Below are positions 50,107 through 59,914 of a stretch of DNA of 64,000 nt, one piece after another (position 1 is the first letter of the stretch; each line of letters starts with the position of its first letter). The position numbers and the translations under genes are program-made. Below the pieces are notes generated by a model that saw nothing but the letters and a program-made list of their open reading frames with translations, did no database searches and was not told where the DNA came from. The DNA comes from Lachnospiraceae bacterium. GTDB lineage: Bacteria > Bacillota > Clostridia > Lachnospirales > Lachnospiraceae. Location: the NCBI GenBank assembly GCA_902363555.1, contig CABJAM010000006.1:451854-515853 (forward strand). The letters run 5' to 3'.

Positions 50107-50581
50107 TATCGTTGAGATTGCCGGCCTGCTTTTATTTCTCATCGGCCTTTACGGGCTGGCGGCCCGGCGCAATATTATAAAATCCATACTGTCACTGGGG
50201 ATCATGGATATCGGGATCATCCTGTTTTTTCTTGGGATACGTTATGTGCCAGGCGCTGTTGCGCCTATCGGAGAGATTTCCGAAGCCGCAGCGGACAGTG
50301 GCGCAGCTTTGGCCGGCGACAGCGTGGCGGCGGCTCTTACGGCCGGTGACAGCATGGCGGCAGCGGCCGGGGCGCCTGTGGCTGCGGTCGAGAATTTAGC
50401 TGCTGGCAACGCCGCTGTTTCTGCGGATGCCGTGCCCCAGGCGCTGATGATCACGGCTATCGTCATCGGCGTGGCTGTGACTGCGGTGGCTCTGATGATG
50501 TTTATCGCCCTGTACCACCGCTACGGTACGACCAATTGGAAGACCGCTCATAATATCCGCAAGGAAGAACGGAGGAACTGA
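50099..50581 (+). CDS. mrpC: Mrp-type antiporter subunit C (NuoK-like) with Ala-rich insert
   Basis: 160 residues from the ATG at 50099; GTG at 50093 is possible. NuoK-like helices at ~1-50 (LLLFLIGLYGLAARRNIIKS, SLGIMDIGIILFFLGI) and ~120-145 (ALMITAIVIGVAVTAVALMM). Between them is a ~55-residue Ala/Gly/Asp/Val-rich insert absent from the usual ~112-residue protein. At the DNA level the insert contains a 30-bp repeat (50311 and 50341). Confidence 0.82.
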   Translation: MNNIVEIAGLLLFLIGLYGLAARRNIIKSILSLGIMDIGIILFFLGIRYVPGAVAPIGEISEAAADSGAALAGDSVAAALTAGDSMAAAAGAPVAAVENLAAGNAAVSADAVPQALMITAIVIGVAVTAVALMMFIALYHRYGTTNWKTAHNIRKEERRN

Positions 50582-50586
50582 CCTGT

Positions 50587-52386
50587 ATGGAACTTTATCT
50601 GTTGATCGTCATGCCCATTTTTGCATCGCTGCTCTTATTTCTGATTCCCGGGCGTGTGACTACCTGGCTCTGTACGGGCATCTATGGGGCTATACTTGCC
50701 GTAACCTTATATCTGTTCTGGCGCGTTCGCTTTGCTGGGGAGATCATCTCCACAAAAAGCGGCGGCAGCTTTCTGGGCATAACACTGTATTGCGACAGGA
50801 CAGCGGCCGTATTTCTCGTGCTGGTTGCTTTTATTTTCCTGTGTGTCTTTGTATACACCCACTCACCGGGGCAGACGAATAAAATGTTTTCCTTCCTTAT
50901 GACTGTTCTGGAAGGTCTGGTGATGCTGATTTTTCTATCCCGGGATCTTTTTAATATTTATGTGGCCGTGGAGGTGGCAACCATTGTCTGCGCCATTTTG
51001 ATCATGTACAAAAAAGAAAGCCGGTCCATATATGACGGCCTTGTATACCTGCTGACCAGTATGACCGGCATGTTATTTTTCCTGCTGGGGATCGGCATGA
51101 TCTACCGCCAGTTCGGCGTTTTGGATTTTGACGGCGTGGCCGCTGTTTTGGCCGGCGGCACCAGCGGCTCTGTGGCATTGCCATATGCTCTTATTATGAC
51201 CGGCGTCTGCTTAAAATGCGCCATTGTGCCCATGCATTTCTGGCTGCCGCTGGCTCACGGAACGCCCAGCGCGCTGTCCGGTGTGTCCGCGCTTTTGTCG
51301 GGGATCTATGTGAAAAGCGGTATTTATCTGTTTGTCCGGGTGCAGGATCTATTTTCACCGGTCATCCGCACCGAAGAATTTTTCTTCTGGCTTGGCGTCA
51401 TCACATCCATTGCCGGAATCATCATGGCTGTGTGCCAGTGTGATATCAAGCTGATCCTGGCGTATCACACCATATCCCAGCTTGGCCTTATTATCGCCGG
51501 GCTTTCCACGGGAAGCGCCGCGGCCCAGGCCGGAGCCATGCTCCATATTATCAATCACGCCATGTTCAAGTCACTGCTGTTTCTTTCCGCAGGACTGCTC
51601 ATCGCGGCCTATGGCACCCGGAATGTATATAAAATCCGGGGGGTTTTCAGGCAGATGCCAGCCGTAGGTATCGCCGTGGCAGCAGGCATTTTGGGGATCA
51701 CCGGGGCTCCGTTTTTTAACGGCAGCATATCCAAATACCTGCTGGCTCAGGGCGGCTCCCTGGCGGATTACGCCTTTTTAGTCATCAACTTAGGCACTGC
51801 CTTATCTTTCGTGAAATTCGGGCGGATGCTGTTCGGAAATGGACGCCCGGAACATGTGGCGGACAGCGCCGGCGCTCCGGATACGCGTACTGCCGATTTC
51901 TCCGGCAGCAGTGCCGGTGCTGCCAGTGATGCCGGTGCCCCAGCCGCCCGCGTGAGCGCCCCTGTTCCGGCTGTCGGTGGTGCCGGTGCCTCAGCCGCCC
52001 GCGTGAGCGCCCCTGTTCCGGCCGCAGGCGATAGCGGTGCCCCGGCCGCACATGCCTCCGGCACAAGCGCGGTCAGTGCCCGCGCCACCGGTGTTGTCCT
52101 GCTGCTGAGCCTTATGTGCCTGCTTACCGGCGTTTTTGCCGCCCCCATGCTCCAGTTGATTTTTGAAATGGATCTGGAGATCGGTATTTGGGGCTATCTG
52201 AAAAAAGCCGTTATATGGGGCATAAGTATTTTCGCGGCTTATCTTGTTTATACAAAGATTATAAGCCGCAGCGCCCGGCTGAAAGCCGGGATCGACTTTA
52301 GCGCTGATTTTAACCAGATGATTCTATGTACCGGCGCCAGCTTTGCTGTTCTTCTGGTGGCTGCGCATATATTTACCATCGCGTAA
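50587..52386 (+). CDS. mrpD: Mrp-type antiporter subunit D (proton channel, NuoN/NuoM-like) with Ala/Pro-rich insert
   Basis: 599 residues, ~14 helices. Proton-path residues of the NuoN-like family are visible: the ligand Glu in VAVEVATIVCAILIMYKK, and Lys in CLKCAIVPMHFWLPLAHGTP. Residues ~420-500 are a low-complexity Ala/Gly/Pro/Ser block (RVSAPVPAVGGAG type) encoded by 51-bp tandem repeats (51931, 51982 and a partial third), inserted between helices. It would exchange Na+ for H+ together with E-C. Confidence 0.88.
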   Translation: MELYLLIVMPIFASLLLFLIPGRVTTWLCTGIYGAILAVTLYLFWRVRFAGEIISTKSGGSFLGITLYCDRTAAVFLVLVAFIFLCVFVYTHSPGQTNKMFSFLMTVLEGLVMLIFLSRDLFNIYVAVEVATIVCAILIMYKKESRSIYDGLVYLLTSMTGMLFFLLGIGMIYRQFGVLDFDGVAAVLAGGTSGSVALPYALIMTGVCLKCAIVPMHFWLPLAHGTPSALSGVSALLSGIYVKSGIYLFVRVQDLFSPVIRTEEFFFWLGVITSIAGIIMAVCQCDIKLILAYHTISQLGLIIAGLSTGSAAAQAGAMLHIINHAMFKSLLFLSAGLLIAAYGTRNVYKIRGVFRQMPAVGIAVAAGILGITGAPFFNGSISKYLLAQGGSLADYAFLVINLGTALSFVKFGRMLFGNGRPEHVADSAGAPDTRTADFSGSSAGAASDAGAPAARVSAPVPAVGGAGASAARVSAPVPAAGDSGAPAAHASGTSAVSARATGVVLLLSLMCLLTGVFAAPMLQLIFEMDLEIGIWGYLKKAVIWGISIFAAYLVYTKIISRSARLKAGIDFSADFNQMILCTGASFAVLLVAAHIFTIA

Positions 52387-52396
52387 TCGCAGGGAT

Positions 52397-52723
52397 CTAC
52401 GACAGTTTATTTTTATATTCAGCCCCCCAGGCCACCATGGAATCCAGGATCGGCCTCAGGCTGCGGCCGGTTTCCGTCAGGGAATACTCCACACGGGGAG
52501 GAACCTCCGGATAAACCTTGCGGTTGACAAGACCGGCCGCCTCCATGGCGCGAAGGTGGCTGGTGAGTACCTTCTGGGTAATGCCGGTGACCGACCGCAT
52601 AAGCTCGTTAAAACGCTTTGTGCCTGTGAGCAGATCCCGGATGATCAATACCTTCCATTTATCGCCGATGAGCTGGAGCGTCATTTCCACCGGACATTCA
52701 GGTAATTTCTTTAAAGCTTCCAT
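52397..52723 (-). CDS. HxlR family transcriptional regulator
   Basis: 108 residues. Winged helix with the HxlR hallmark CPVEMTLQLIGDKWKVLIIR, then LMRSVTGITQKVLTSHLRAM and VEYSLTETGRSL. The ATG follows AGGAGGTTTTATT. Members often sense redox or reactive compounds. A perfect 14-bp palindrome lies in its promoter region, a plausible self-binding site. It converges with the Mrp operon end. Confidence 0.88.
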   Translation of the reverse strand: MEALKKLPECPVEMTLQLIGDKWKVLIIRDLLTGTKRFNELMRSVTGITQKVLTSHLRAMEAAGLVNRKVYPEVPPRVEYSLTETGRSLRPILDSMVAWGAEYKNKLS

Positions 52724-53027
52724 AAAATAAAACCTCCTTGGTATATGTATAACTGTATATTTCTAAAATACTGTACAGTATATTATATACTAATATTGAC
52801 ATAAGCGCAATCTGTCGGATTAAATTTGGGAAAACTGTAACGATGTAAGTAACGGATCGGCAACGGCACCCTGAACGAGCCTTGGAAAAATGGGCTTGTT
52901 CCAGCCCTCCGTGATTAGTAAGTGCGCCCATATCCGGGGCTCTTTGCGCAATTGACCAAACCTTTTGTTGAACTTATGCGCCAAATTTGTTATGATATAT
53001 AAAACATAAGAGATTAGAGGCGGGGTA
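52724..53027. other. Divergent control region between hxlR and the GGDEF-EAL gene
   Basis: 304 bases with no gene. It holds the palindrome at 52768-52781 and a hairpin GAACGAGCC/GGGCTTGTTC (about 52872-52903). A plus-strand promoter reads TTGAAC (52968-52973), 17 bp, TATGAT (52991-52996). I looked for a c-di-GMP riboswitch in it and did not find one. Confidence 0.55.
52768..52781. promoter_or_regulatory. 14-bp palindrome before hxlR
   Basis: ATACTGTACAGTAT is perfectly self-complementary and lies 45 bases from the hxlR start, within the likely promoter (TATAAT on the minus strand near 52783-52788). Confidence 0.5.
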
Positions 53028-55724
53028 ATGATAAAAAAGTTTTTTCCATTGTTTCTGGCAGTCGGTCTGCTGGTTATGGGAACATTATCAGTAATATCCA
53101 TAAATGAACTTCAGGGAAATGCAAGAGTGATCAATTATACCGGAGTTGTCCGGGGAGCCACTCAGAGACTGGTGAAGGAGGAAATCAGCAATAAACCGGA
53201 TGACGCGCTCATGGCGCGGCTGGATGGTATTATTGACGAGCTGATGACTGGTGAGGGTGAGAACGGGCTCATACGTCTGCGCAGCGATGAGTACCAGGAG
53301 CTGATGGTACAGATGAAGCAGGAGTGGAGTGCGATCAAGGAAGAGATCATGCAGGTCCGCGCAGGAAAGCCGGCTGACCGGCTGTACGATTTGAGCGAGG
53401 CTTATTTTGGTCTGGCGGATGTGGTAGTTAATGCCGCTGAAGAGTATACGAAGGTCCGTATGTATCATATGCAAATCGGCCTTATAGTGGTCATTGTTCT
53501 GTTTTTGTGTATTACCGCGCTGCTGACCTGGTATCATAATCTTCAGGATAAGCGCAAGGCCGCACTGGACAGCGAAGCCGCCAAAAACCTGGAACGCAGC
53601 CAAAACCTGGAGCAGATGTCCGAGGCTCTCAAGGCGCCGATGAATGATATATCTGAGGTCATCTACATCGCGGACTTTGATACATATGATCTGCTGTACC
53701 TGAATGATAAGGGAAGGAGCTCAGTTGGCGTTGATGATCTGGAGGGGCAAAAGTGCTACAAGGCGCTTCAGAATCTGGATGCGCCCTGCGATTTTTGTGT
53801 GAACGATAAGCTCCGTGAAGGAGAAATCTATACATGGGAATTTACAAACCGGATAACCGGACGGCACTACCTGCTAAAAGACCGGCTCATCGAATGGGAT
53901 GGACGCCGGGCCCGTATGGAGATCGCCTTTGATATGACGGAGGCCGAGGAAGAGAAGCAGCGGCTTAAATACCGCCTTGGTCTGGAAAATATGTTGATGG
54001 AATGTGTGCGTACACTTTACCGGGACACGGATATGCGGGCTTCGGTTCCATCCATGTTAAAGCGGCTGGGAACCTTTCTGCAGGCGGAACGGACGTATAT
54101 TTTTACGGTTCGGAACCAGAAAATGTATAATGATTTCGAGTGGTGCGCCGACGGCATAGAGCCTCAGATTGATAATCTCCAGGATCTTCCGGTGGATCTC
54201 ATTGACCGCTGGCAGGTACTATTTAATAAGCAGCAATGTGTGGTCATTCAAAATATTGAAGATTATAAAGAATCCTCACCGACAGAGTACATCGCCTTAA
54301 CCGCCCAGAATATCGTCCGCCTTGTGGCGGTACCCCTGGAAAGAGACGGTGAGCTTTTTGGCTATATCGGCGTTGACAATCCGCCGCTGGAGCGTATGCA
54401 TAATATCGCCTCCGCCCTTCAGACGCTGAGTTATTTTCTTTTGCTCTCTTACCGGAGAGTGGAATACGAGCGCCAGTTGTCGCGGCTGAGCTATTTTGAT
54501 ACACTGACATCCTTTTTTAACCGGAACCGGTATATCCGCGATCTGGATACGCTCACGCGCAATGGCGGTCCACTGGGCATCGTCTATCTGGATGTGAATG
54601 GATTGAAGGATATTAATGATATGTACGGCCATGCGGCCGGGGATAAGATCCTGGTGGAAAGCGCCAAGCGCATGAAGCAGGTTTTTGACGGTTTTGATTT
54701 TTACCGGATCGGCGGGGATGAGTTCGTTATTATCTGCCCCGGCATTGCTCAGGATGATTTTGCAAACCGGATCATCGAGCTGAAATCCATCTTTATGAGG
54801 GATGAAATGTGCCGGGCGGCCATCGGCTCCCAGTGGACGATGGAGTATGGCGATGTGCAGCAGATCGTGGCCAATGCCGACGAGCAGATGTATGAGGATA
54901 AAAAAGCGTTTTACCGGACCCACCCCAATACGCAGCGTTACCGGCATCACAGTGATGAGATCCTTCACCTGTCCAACCCTGCGGTTTTGCAGGAGAAGAT
55001 TAAAAACCATCAGTTTGTTGTCTATCTTCAGCCGAAAATTTCTTCCCTGGACAGGACGACGATGGGCGCTGAGGCGTTGATCCGCTATAAGCCTTCCGAC
55101 GGTTCTCTGATACTGCCCGGCAATTTCCTTCCGCTCCTGGAGGAAACGAAGACCGTGAGTCAGGTAGATTTTTATGTGTTCGAGTTTGTCTGCTCCAAGA
55201 TCAATGAGTGGGCGAAGCAGGGCAAGCAGGGAATCCCTGTGGCTGTGAACTTTTCCCGGTTTTCTCTGGCACAGCCGGGCTTTACGAAAAAACTGCAAAG
55301 GATCTGTGAGAAATACGACGTCTCCCCGCAGCATCTGGAGATTGAAATCACGGAGAGTGTCCGCGGTGTTGAGGATATTGATCTCAAGCTGCTGATCGAG
55401 GAGCTGCGCCAAGCCGGATTTATCGTGGCGCTGGATGATTTTGGAACAGAGTATGCCAATCTTTCGCTGCTGTCCTCTGTGGAGTTTGATGTGCTTAAAC
55501 TGGATAAGAGCATGGTGGATGATGTGGCGGATAACCCGAGAGCTCTGGATATCGTGGAATCCATTGTGGAGATCTGCCGCAAGCTGAATGTGCAGGTCGT
55601 GGCAGAAGGGATTGAGAGCGAGGCGCAGTTAGAGGCGCTTCGGGAATGTGGCGTGCAGTTGGCCCAGGGGTATTTATTCAGCAGACCGGTGCCGATTGCC
55701 GAATATGAACAGAAATTTCTTTAA
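53028..55724 (+). CDS. Membrane GGDEF-EAL c-di-GMP protein with PAS-like and GAF domains
   Basis: 898 residues. Helices at ~5-25 and ~145-167 flank an extracytoplasmic sensor. A PAS-like part (~190-310) and a GAF-like part (~325-480) follow. GGDEF domain ~490-625 with intact RIGGDEF; EAL domain ~645-895 with GAEALIRY, AVNFSR, IEITES, DDFGTEYANL, LKLDKS, AEGIE and AQGYLFSRP all present. Both activities look possible: synthesis and breakdown of c-di-GMP. ATG after GAGGCGGGGTA. Confidence 0.9.
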   Translation: MIKKFFPLFLAVGLLVMGTLSVISINELQGNARVINYTGVVRGATQRLVKEEISNKPDDALMARLDGIIDELMTGEGENGLIRLRSDEYQELMVQMKQEWSAIKEEIMQVRAGKPADRLYDLSEAYFGLADVVVNAAEEYTKVRMYHMQIGLIVVIVLFLCITALLTWYHNLQDKRKAALDSEAAKNLERSQNLEQMSEALKAPMNDISEVIYIADFDTYDLLYLNDKGRSSVGVDDLEGQKCYKALQNLDAPCDFCVNDKLREGEIYTWEFTNRITGRHYLLKDRLIEWDGRRARMEIAFDMTEAEEEKQRLKYRLGLENMLMECVRTLYRDTDMRASVPSMLKRLGTFLQAERTYIFTVRNQKMYNDFEWCADGIEPQIDNLQDLPVDLIDRWQVLFNKQQCVVIQNIEDYKESSPTEYIALTAQNIVRLVAVPLERDGELFGYIGVDNPPLERMHNIASALQTLSYFLLLSYRRVEYERQLSRLSYFDTLTSFFNRNRYIRDLDTLTRNGGPLGIVYLDVNGLKDINDMYGHAAGDKILVESAKRMKQVFDGFDFYRIGGDEFVIICPGIAQDDFANRIIELKSIFMRDEMCRAAIGSQWTMEYGDVQQIVANADEQMYEDKKAFYRTHPNTQRYRHHSDEILHLSNPAVLQEKIKNHQFVVYLQPKISSLDRTTMGAEALIRYKPSDGSLILPGNFLPLLEETKTVSQVDFYVFEFVCSKINEWAKQGKQGIPVAVNFSRFSLAQPGFTKKLQRICEKYDVSPQHLEIEITESVRGVEDIDLKLLIEELRQAGFIVALDDFGTEYANLSLLSSVEFDVLKLDKSMVDDVADNPRALDIVESIVEICRKLNVQVVAEGIESEAQLEALRECGVQLAQGYLFSRPVPIAEYEQKFL

Positions 55725-55737
55725 GATAACAAGCGTG

Positions 55738-55766
55738 ACTCCCCGGTTATTCCATAGCCGGGGAGT
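55738..55766 (+). terminator. Hairpin after the GGDEF-EAL gene
   Basis: ACTCCCCGG pairs with CCGGGGAGT around an AT-rich loop with TAT/ATA pairing. No T-run follows. Confidence 0.55.
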
Positions 55767-55841
55767 GTGCTGATGCACCGGGTGCGCGATACAGATGATA
55801 AAGTAAATTGAGATAATATTTGATGAGAGGTAATAACGATT

Positions 55842-57215
55842 ATGAGCGAAATTGATAAACTTTCGACGGGTGACCCAAAAGTTTTTGAGATTTTCAGAAG
55901 CATTGCAAAATGGTTCGACTCTATTTACTATATTGATCTGGTGGATGGCAGTTTTGATTCGATGATCCAGGCCGGAGGGCGCGCCCTGCTGAATCTGCCT
56001 GAGGATGGAGATTATGCCCGGATGATCGGGCATCTGGCAGCGACGGTCGTATATCCCGGGGACCGGGATCTTTATATCCGCATGCTGGATATGGAGCATA
56101 TTGTAAATCATCTTAGAAGCCACGAGTGTCAGGAATTTGAATACAGGTCTATCATGCCTGATGGTACATATCACTGGTATTTGAATATGATCGTCATTTT
56201 GAGTAAAGATACAGATGGTACGCCGCTAAAGGCCGCCTCTCTTGTGCGGGATGTCCATGATAAAAAGACGGAAGCGCTGGCGGCTGAGCGCAGGCAGAAG
56301 GCGGTGGAACGGGCACTTTCCGAGGAGCATCGGCGCATAGAGATGCTTGCGGAGGCGACCAATGCCGTTGTGATCTACTATGATATCCAGAGAAAAACGG
56401 CGCGCATGCTTATGAATGAGCGGAGAAAGAAGGATACGAACCGGCTCGTGGAGATTCTCTACACGGATATCGGCAGGGAATGGCGCGCCATCATACATCC
56501 GGACGATTTTGACCGGTTTTTATCCCTGTTTGTGGATGGGCGCGGTCTGGAGGAGGCTTATTCCATCCGGGCGCGGCTGAGGTATGATACAAGCTACCGG
56601 TGGTATCGGGTGACCGGGCGGGCTGTTTGCGACAATGCGCGGCGGCCGCTGCGTATCGTGGCCACATTGGAGGATATCCATAAGGAAAAGCAGGAGGAGA
56701 TGAAGCTGCTTCAAAAGACCGAGCTGGATGCGGCCACCGGCGTGTTAAACCGCGCTGCTTTAGAAATGCGTGTGACCCAGCTTCTCTTAAAAGGATGTAA
56801 AAACCAGATGGGTGTCTTTATGATCATGGATCTGGATCAATTTAAACGGATCAATGATTGTTACGGCCATATTGAGGGCGACCGGGTCATCTGTGAGTTT
56901 GCGGCGGTTTTAAAAAGTCTTTTTCGCAGCACAGATGTCATCGGCCGTATGGGCGGCGATGAATTTGCCGTATTCTTTCATGGGTTGTTTACAAATGAGC
57001 AGATCGGCGCCCGCGCCCGCAAAATCTGCCAGCAGGTGAAGCTGATCATGGAAGGTGCCGGGAATCTGCCAGGAAGCTCCTGCAGCATAGGGATTTCTGT
57101 CTGCGAGAATGGCGAAAAGCCGTTTAAGCAGCTTTACAAGGAGGCGGACACGGCTCTGTACCAGCAGAAAAAGCATGGGCGCGACGGTTACCGTTTCTAT
57201 GCGCTCGAAAAATAA
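55842..57215 (+). CDS. PAS-GGDEF diguanylate cyclase (soluble)
   Basis: 457 residues, no membrane segment. Two PAS-like regions (~15-140 and ~165-285) precede a GGDEF domain (~300-455) with the intact signature GRMGGDEFAVFF and the MIMDLDQFKRINDCYGHIEG segment. It should make c-di-GMP in response to an internal cue. ATG after GAGAGGTAATAACGATT. It overlaps the upstream end of the hybrid kinase reading frame and is probably co-transcribed with it. Confidence 0.88.
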   Translation: MSEIDKLSTGDPKVFEIFRSIAKWFDSIYYIDLVDGSFDSMIQAGGRALLNLPEDGDYARMIGHLAATVVYPGDRDLYIRMLDMEHIVNHLRSHECQEFEYRSIMPDGTYHWYLNMIVILSKDTDGTPLKAASLVRDVHDKKTEALAAERRQKAVERALSEEHRRIEMLAEATNAVVIYYDIQRKTARMLMNERRKKDTNRLVEILYTDIGREWRAIIHPDDFDRFLSLFVDGRGLEEAYSIRARLRYDTSYRWYRVTGRAVCDNARRPLRIVATLEDIHKEKQEEMKLLQKTELDAATGVLNRAALEMRVTQLLLKGCKNQMGVFMIMDLDQFKRINDCYGHIEGDRVICEFAAVLKSLFRSTDVIGRMGGDEFAVFFHGLFTNEQIGARARKICQQVKLIMEGAGNLPGSSCSIGISVCENGEKPFKQLYKEADTALYQQKKHGRDGYRFYALEK

Positions 57216-57229
57216 TGAGGAGGAATTTC

Positions 57230-59914
57230 ATGGGAAAGACAGAAATTCCCTATAAACAGAAGCGGCGAACGCTGTGGTTTGGTTTCCTGCTGATCCTGTG
57301 TCTGCTTGTAGTCATTATAGGAAATTTTTATTATTTTACACAGGATGCTATCCGCATGTCCGGACTTTCCGGTGACCGCCTGGCTATGGGCGTCATTGTG
57401 GAGGAGGAGGGTGTGCTGAGCAGCAATGAGGAATTGCTTGGCATTGCGACATATGGCATTTTAAGGATGAAGGAGCGTACCGGCAGTGTGGACAGCGTTT
57501 CCCAGTGGATGCAGGAATTTGCCGCATATATTTCAGAAAATAATGGAGAAGCGCATAACGGAGTTTATGGCTTTGTTGATGGATATATAATTGACGCGCC
57601 GGACTGGACGCCCACGCCCGAGGCGGACCCCGATCAGTGGTCATGGTATAAGCGGGCGCTGCTGGCCGGCGGCGAACCGGCGTATACGGATGTTTACGAA
57701 AAAGACGGCCGCCCGGTGGTCACGATTGCTGCGGCGATAAATGAGGGCGGAGATGTGTTGGCCATCGATGTGGATGTGTCGGAGCTTCAGGCGGTGATGT
57801 CGGATAAATTTTCCGATGAAAACGGATTTTTATGCCTTTTTGATACATCCGGGAATATGCTGGCCTGCCAGCACCCCGATGGGCGCACCGGTTACGAAAG
57901 CTTTATGGACGACGGTCAGCGGACGGCACTTTTTGAGGCGGCGCAGCTCAATGAAACATCGGGCTTTGAATATATTGACAGTGATGGCAGACGCTGGCTC
58001 GTCTATGATGCGGCGACTGCCAATGGCTGGGTGGTGGCGCTGACCGTGCCCTATTCCAGTATATTTGCCAGTGTACTGCGCATGCTGTCCGGTGAACTGG
58101 TTGTCCTTGTTATTGCCCTTGCGACCATGGCGCTGCTTTGGGCCGCGCAGTACCGGGAACGGCGCCGCGCTGAGCGAAACCGGAAGATATTAGAGGCTAT
58201 TGGAAATACTTATTATGCCATCTATACCGTACAACTGCAGACCGGGCGCTACGAAATCATAAAATCCACGCCGGAGATTTACAGCCAGATTACGACAACG
58301 GGAAGCTATGACGATTTGTATAAGGCGCTGCAAAATGTCATTGCCGGGGAGCACCGGCTTTTATTTGCCGAAGGGTTTAGCCTGGAACAATTAAAGCAGG
58401 ACTGTCTGAAGGATGTCCATAAGGTGATGGAATTTCAGCGCAGTCTTGACGGGGAGTATCAGTGGGTAAGCTGTTATCTGATGAAAATGCCCGATTTTGA
58501 CCGGAGCCGGGAGGTCATGCTTGTATTCCGGCGGATTCACGAAGAAAAGATTAAGGATCTGGAGCAGAAAAAGCTGCTTTCGGATTCGCTGCTGATCGCT
58601 CAAAATTATGGACAGGCGAAAAGTGATTTTCTATCCCGCATGTCACATGATATGCGTACACCCATGAACGCGGTCACCGGTTATGCCCGGCTGATGGGCG
58701 AGCATTTGGGTGAACCGGACCGGCTGAAAACATATTTGGAAAAGCTTGTCTTCTCATCGGAGCAACTGCTCAGCCTGATCAATGAGGTGCTGGATATGTC
58801 CAAGATCGAACAGGGAAAGCTGGAGCTTCATCCGGAATGGCTGGATCTTGCTGCGCATATGGAGCTGCTTTTGACCGCATTTAAGGACCAGGCGGCACAT
58901 GAGCAAAAGGAACTGACATATGAGTTCCATGTCCGCCATGGACATATTTATGCCGATACGCCAAAGCTGGACCAGATCTTAAATAATCTGCTGTCCAATG
59001 CGATGAAATATACCCGCCCCGGCGATCACATTTTTGTACGTGTGACAGAGCTACGGGAGATGAGCCGCAGCAGCGCCATGTACCGGTTTATGGTCCGTGA
59101 TACGGGAATCGGTATGTCGGAGGATTTCCTGAAGCTGGACTTTAAGCCATTTGAGCGGGAGCGGGCCAGGGGCGCCGGTCATATACCGGGCACAGGGCTT
59201 GGCATGTCCATTGTAAAAAATGTCGTACAGTTTATGAATGGCACGATGGAGGTGGTGAGTGCACCGGATAAAGGCTCCACCTTTGATATCCTTCTGCCAT
59301 TTGAGTTTGCGGAAGCGCCGGAGCGTGCGGATGGCCGTGGTCAGGCGGACGGCGCGGGATCTAAAGAAATTACAGCGGGCAGTGCAAGCACGCATGCCCC
59401 CACGGAGGACGGTGCAAGGACGCCAGAAACCACTGCGGACGGCGTAAACACGCATAAAGCCGCGGAGGCTGCACAGGCGCCGGAGACTCGCGATTGTGGT
59501 CTTGAAGGCTGCCGCATCCTTATCGCCGAGGATAACGAGATCAATATGGAAATTGCCTGTGAGATCATCAGCTCATGGGGGATTTTTATAGATAAAACCT
59601 ATGACGGCTGCGAAGCTGCGGATAAGTTTTCGCAAATGCCGGAAAACTATTATGATATGATTCTTATGGACATACAAATGCCGAAAATGAACGGATTTGA
59701 GGCCTCCAGAGCCATCCGTTCCATGGACAGGGCCGACGCGGCCAGTGTACCGATCATCGCTATGACGGCCAATGCTTTTTCCGATGATATCGCCCAGTCC
59801 ATGAGCAGCGGTATGAACGCCCATATTATAAAGCCTGTGGATTTTGACAGGCTTCAAAAGACGCTCCTTCAGTTTCGCAGGAAGGACAATGAAAGGATTA
59901 TGAATGGCAATTAA
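57230..59914 (+). CDS. Hybrid sensor histidine kinase/response regulator
   Basis: 894 residues from the ATG at 57230 (GAGGAGG nine bases before). Helices at ~14-35 and ~285-307 flank a Cache-type extracytoplasmic sensor. A PAS-like region follows. The kinase core starts ~460 with the phospho-His in FLSRMSHDMRTPMNAV, then an ATPase domain (LNNLLSNAMKYT, DTGIGMSEDF, GTGLGMSIVKN). An Ala/Thr-rich linker (~710-760) leads to a receiver with phospho-Asp in MILMDIQMPKMNG. No separate output protein is next to it. Confidence 0.9.
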   Translation: MGKTEIPYKQKRRTLWFGFLLILCLLVVIIGNFYYFTQDAIRMSGLSGDRLAMGVIVEEEGVLSSNEELLGIATYGILRMKERTGSVDSVSQWMQEFAAYISENNGEAHNGVYGFVDGYIIDAPDWTPTPEADPDQWSWYKRALLAGGEPAYTDVYEKDGRPVVTIAAAINEGGDVLAIDVDVSELQAVMSDKFSDENGFLCLFDTSGNMLACQHPDGRTGYESFMDDGQRTALFEAAQLNETSGFEYIDSDGRRWLVYDAATANGWVVALTVPYSSIFASVLRMLSGELVVLVIALATMALLWAAQYRERRRAERNRKILEAIGNTYYAIYTVQLQTGRYEIIKSTPEIYSQITTTGSYDDLYKALQNVIAGEHRLLFAEGFSLEQLKQDCLKDVHKVMEFQRSLDGEYQWVSCYLMKMPDFDRSREVMLVFRRIHEEKIKDLEQKKLLSDSLLIAQNYGQAKSDFLSRMSHDMRTPMNAVTGYARLMGEHLGEPDRLKTYLEKLVFSSEQLLSLINEVLDMSKIEQGKLELHPEWLDLAAHMELLLTAFKDQAAHEQKELTYEFHVRHGHIYADTPKLDQILNNLLSNAMKYTRPGDHIFVRVTELREMSRSSAMYRFMVRDTGIGMSEDFLKLDFKPFERERARGAGHIPGTGLGMSIVKNVVQFMNGTMEVVSAPDKGSTFDILLPFEFAEAPERADGRGQADGAGSKEITAGSASTHAPTEDGARTPETTADGVNTHKAAEAAQAPETRDCGLEGCRILIAEDNEINMEIACEIISSWGIFIDKTYDGCEAADKFSQMPENYYDMILMDIQMPKMNGFEASRAIRSMDRADAASVPIIAMTANAFSDDIAQSMSSGMNAHIIKPVDFDRLQKTLLQFRRKDNERIMNGN

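Noticed and set aside
52724..53027. Possible c-di-GMP riboswitch before the GGDEF-EAL gene
   Set aside because: No GEMM core; the hairpin at about 52872 lacks the conserved bulges.
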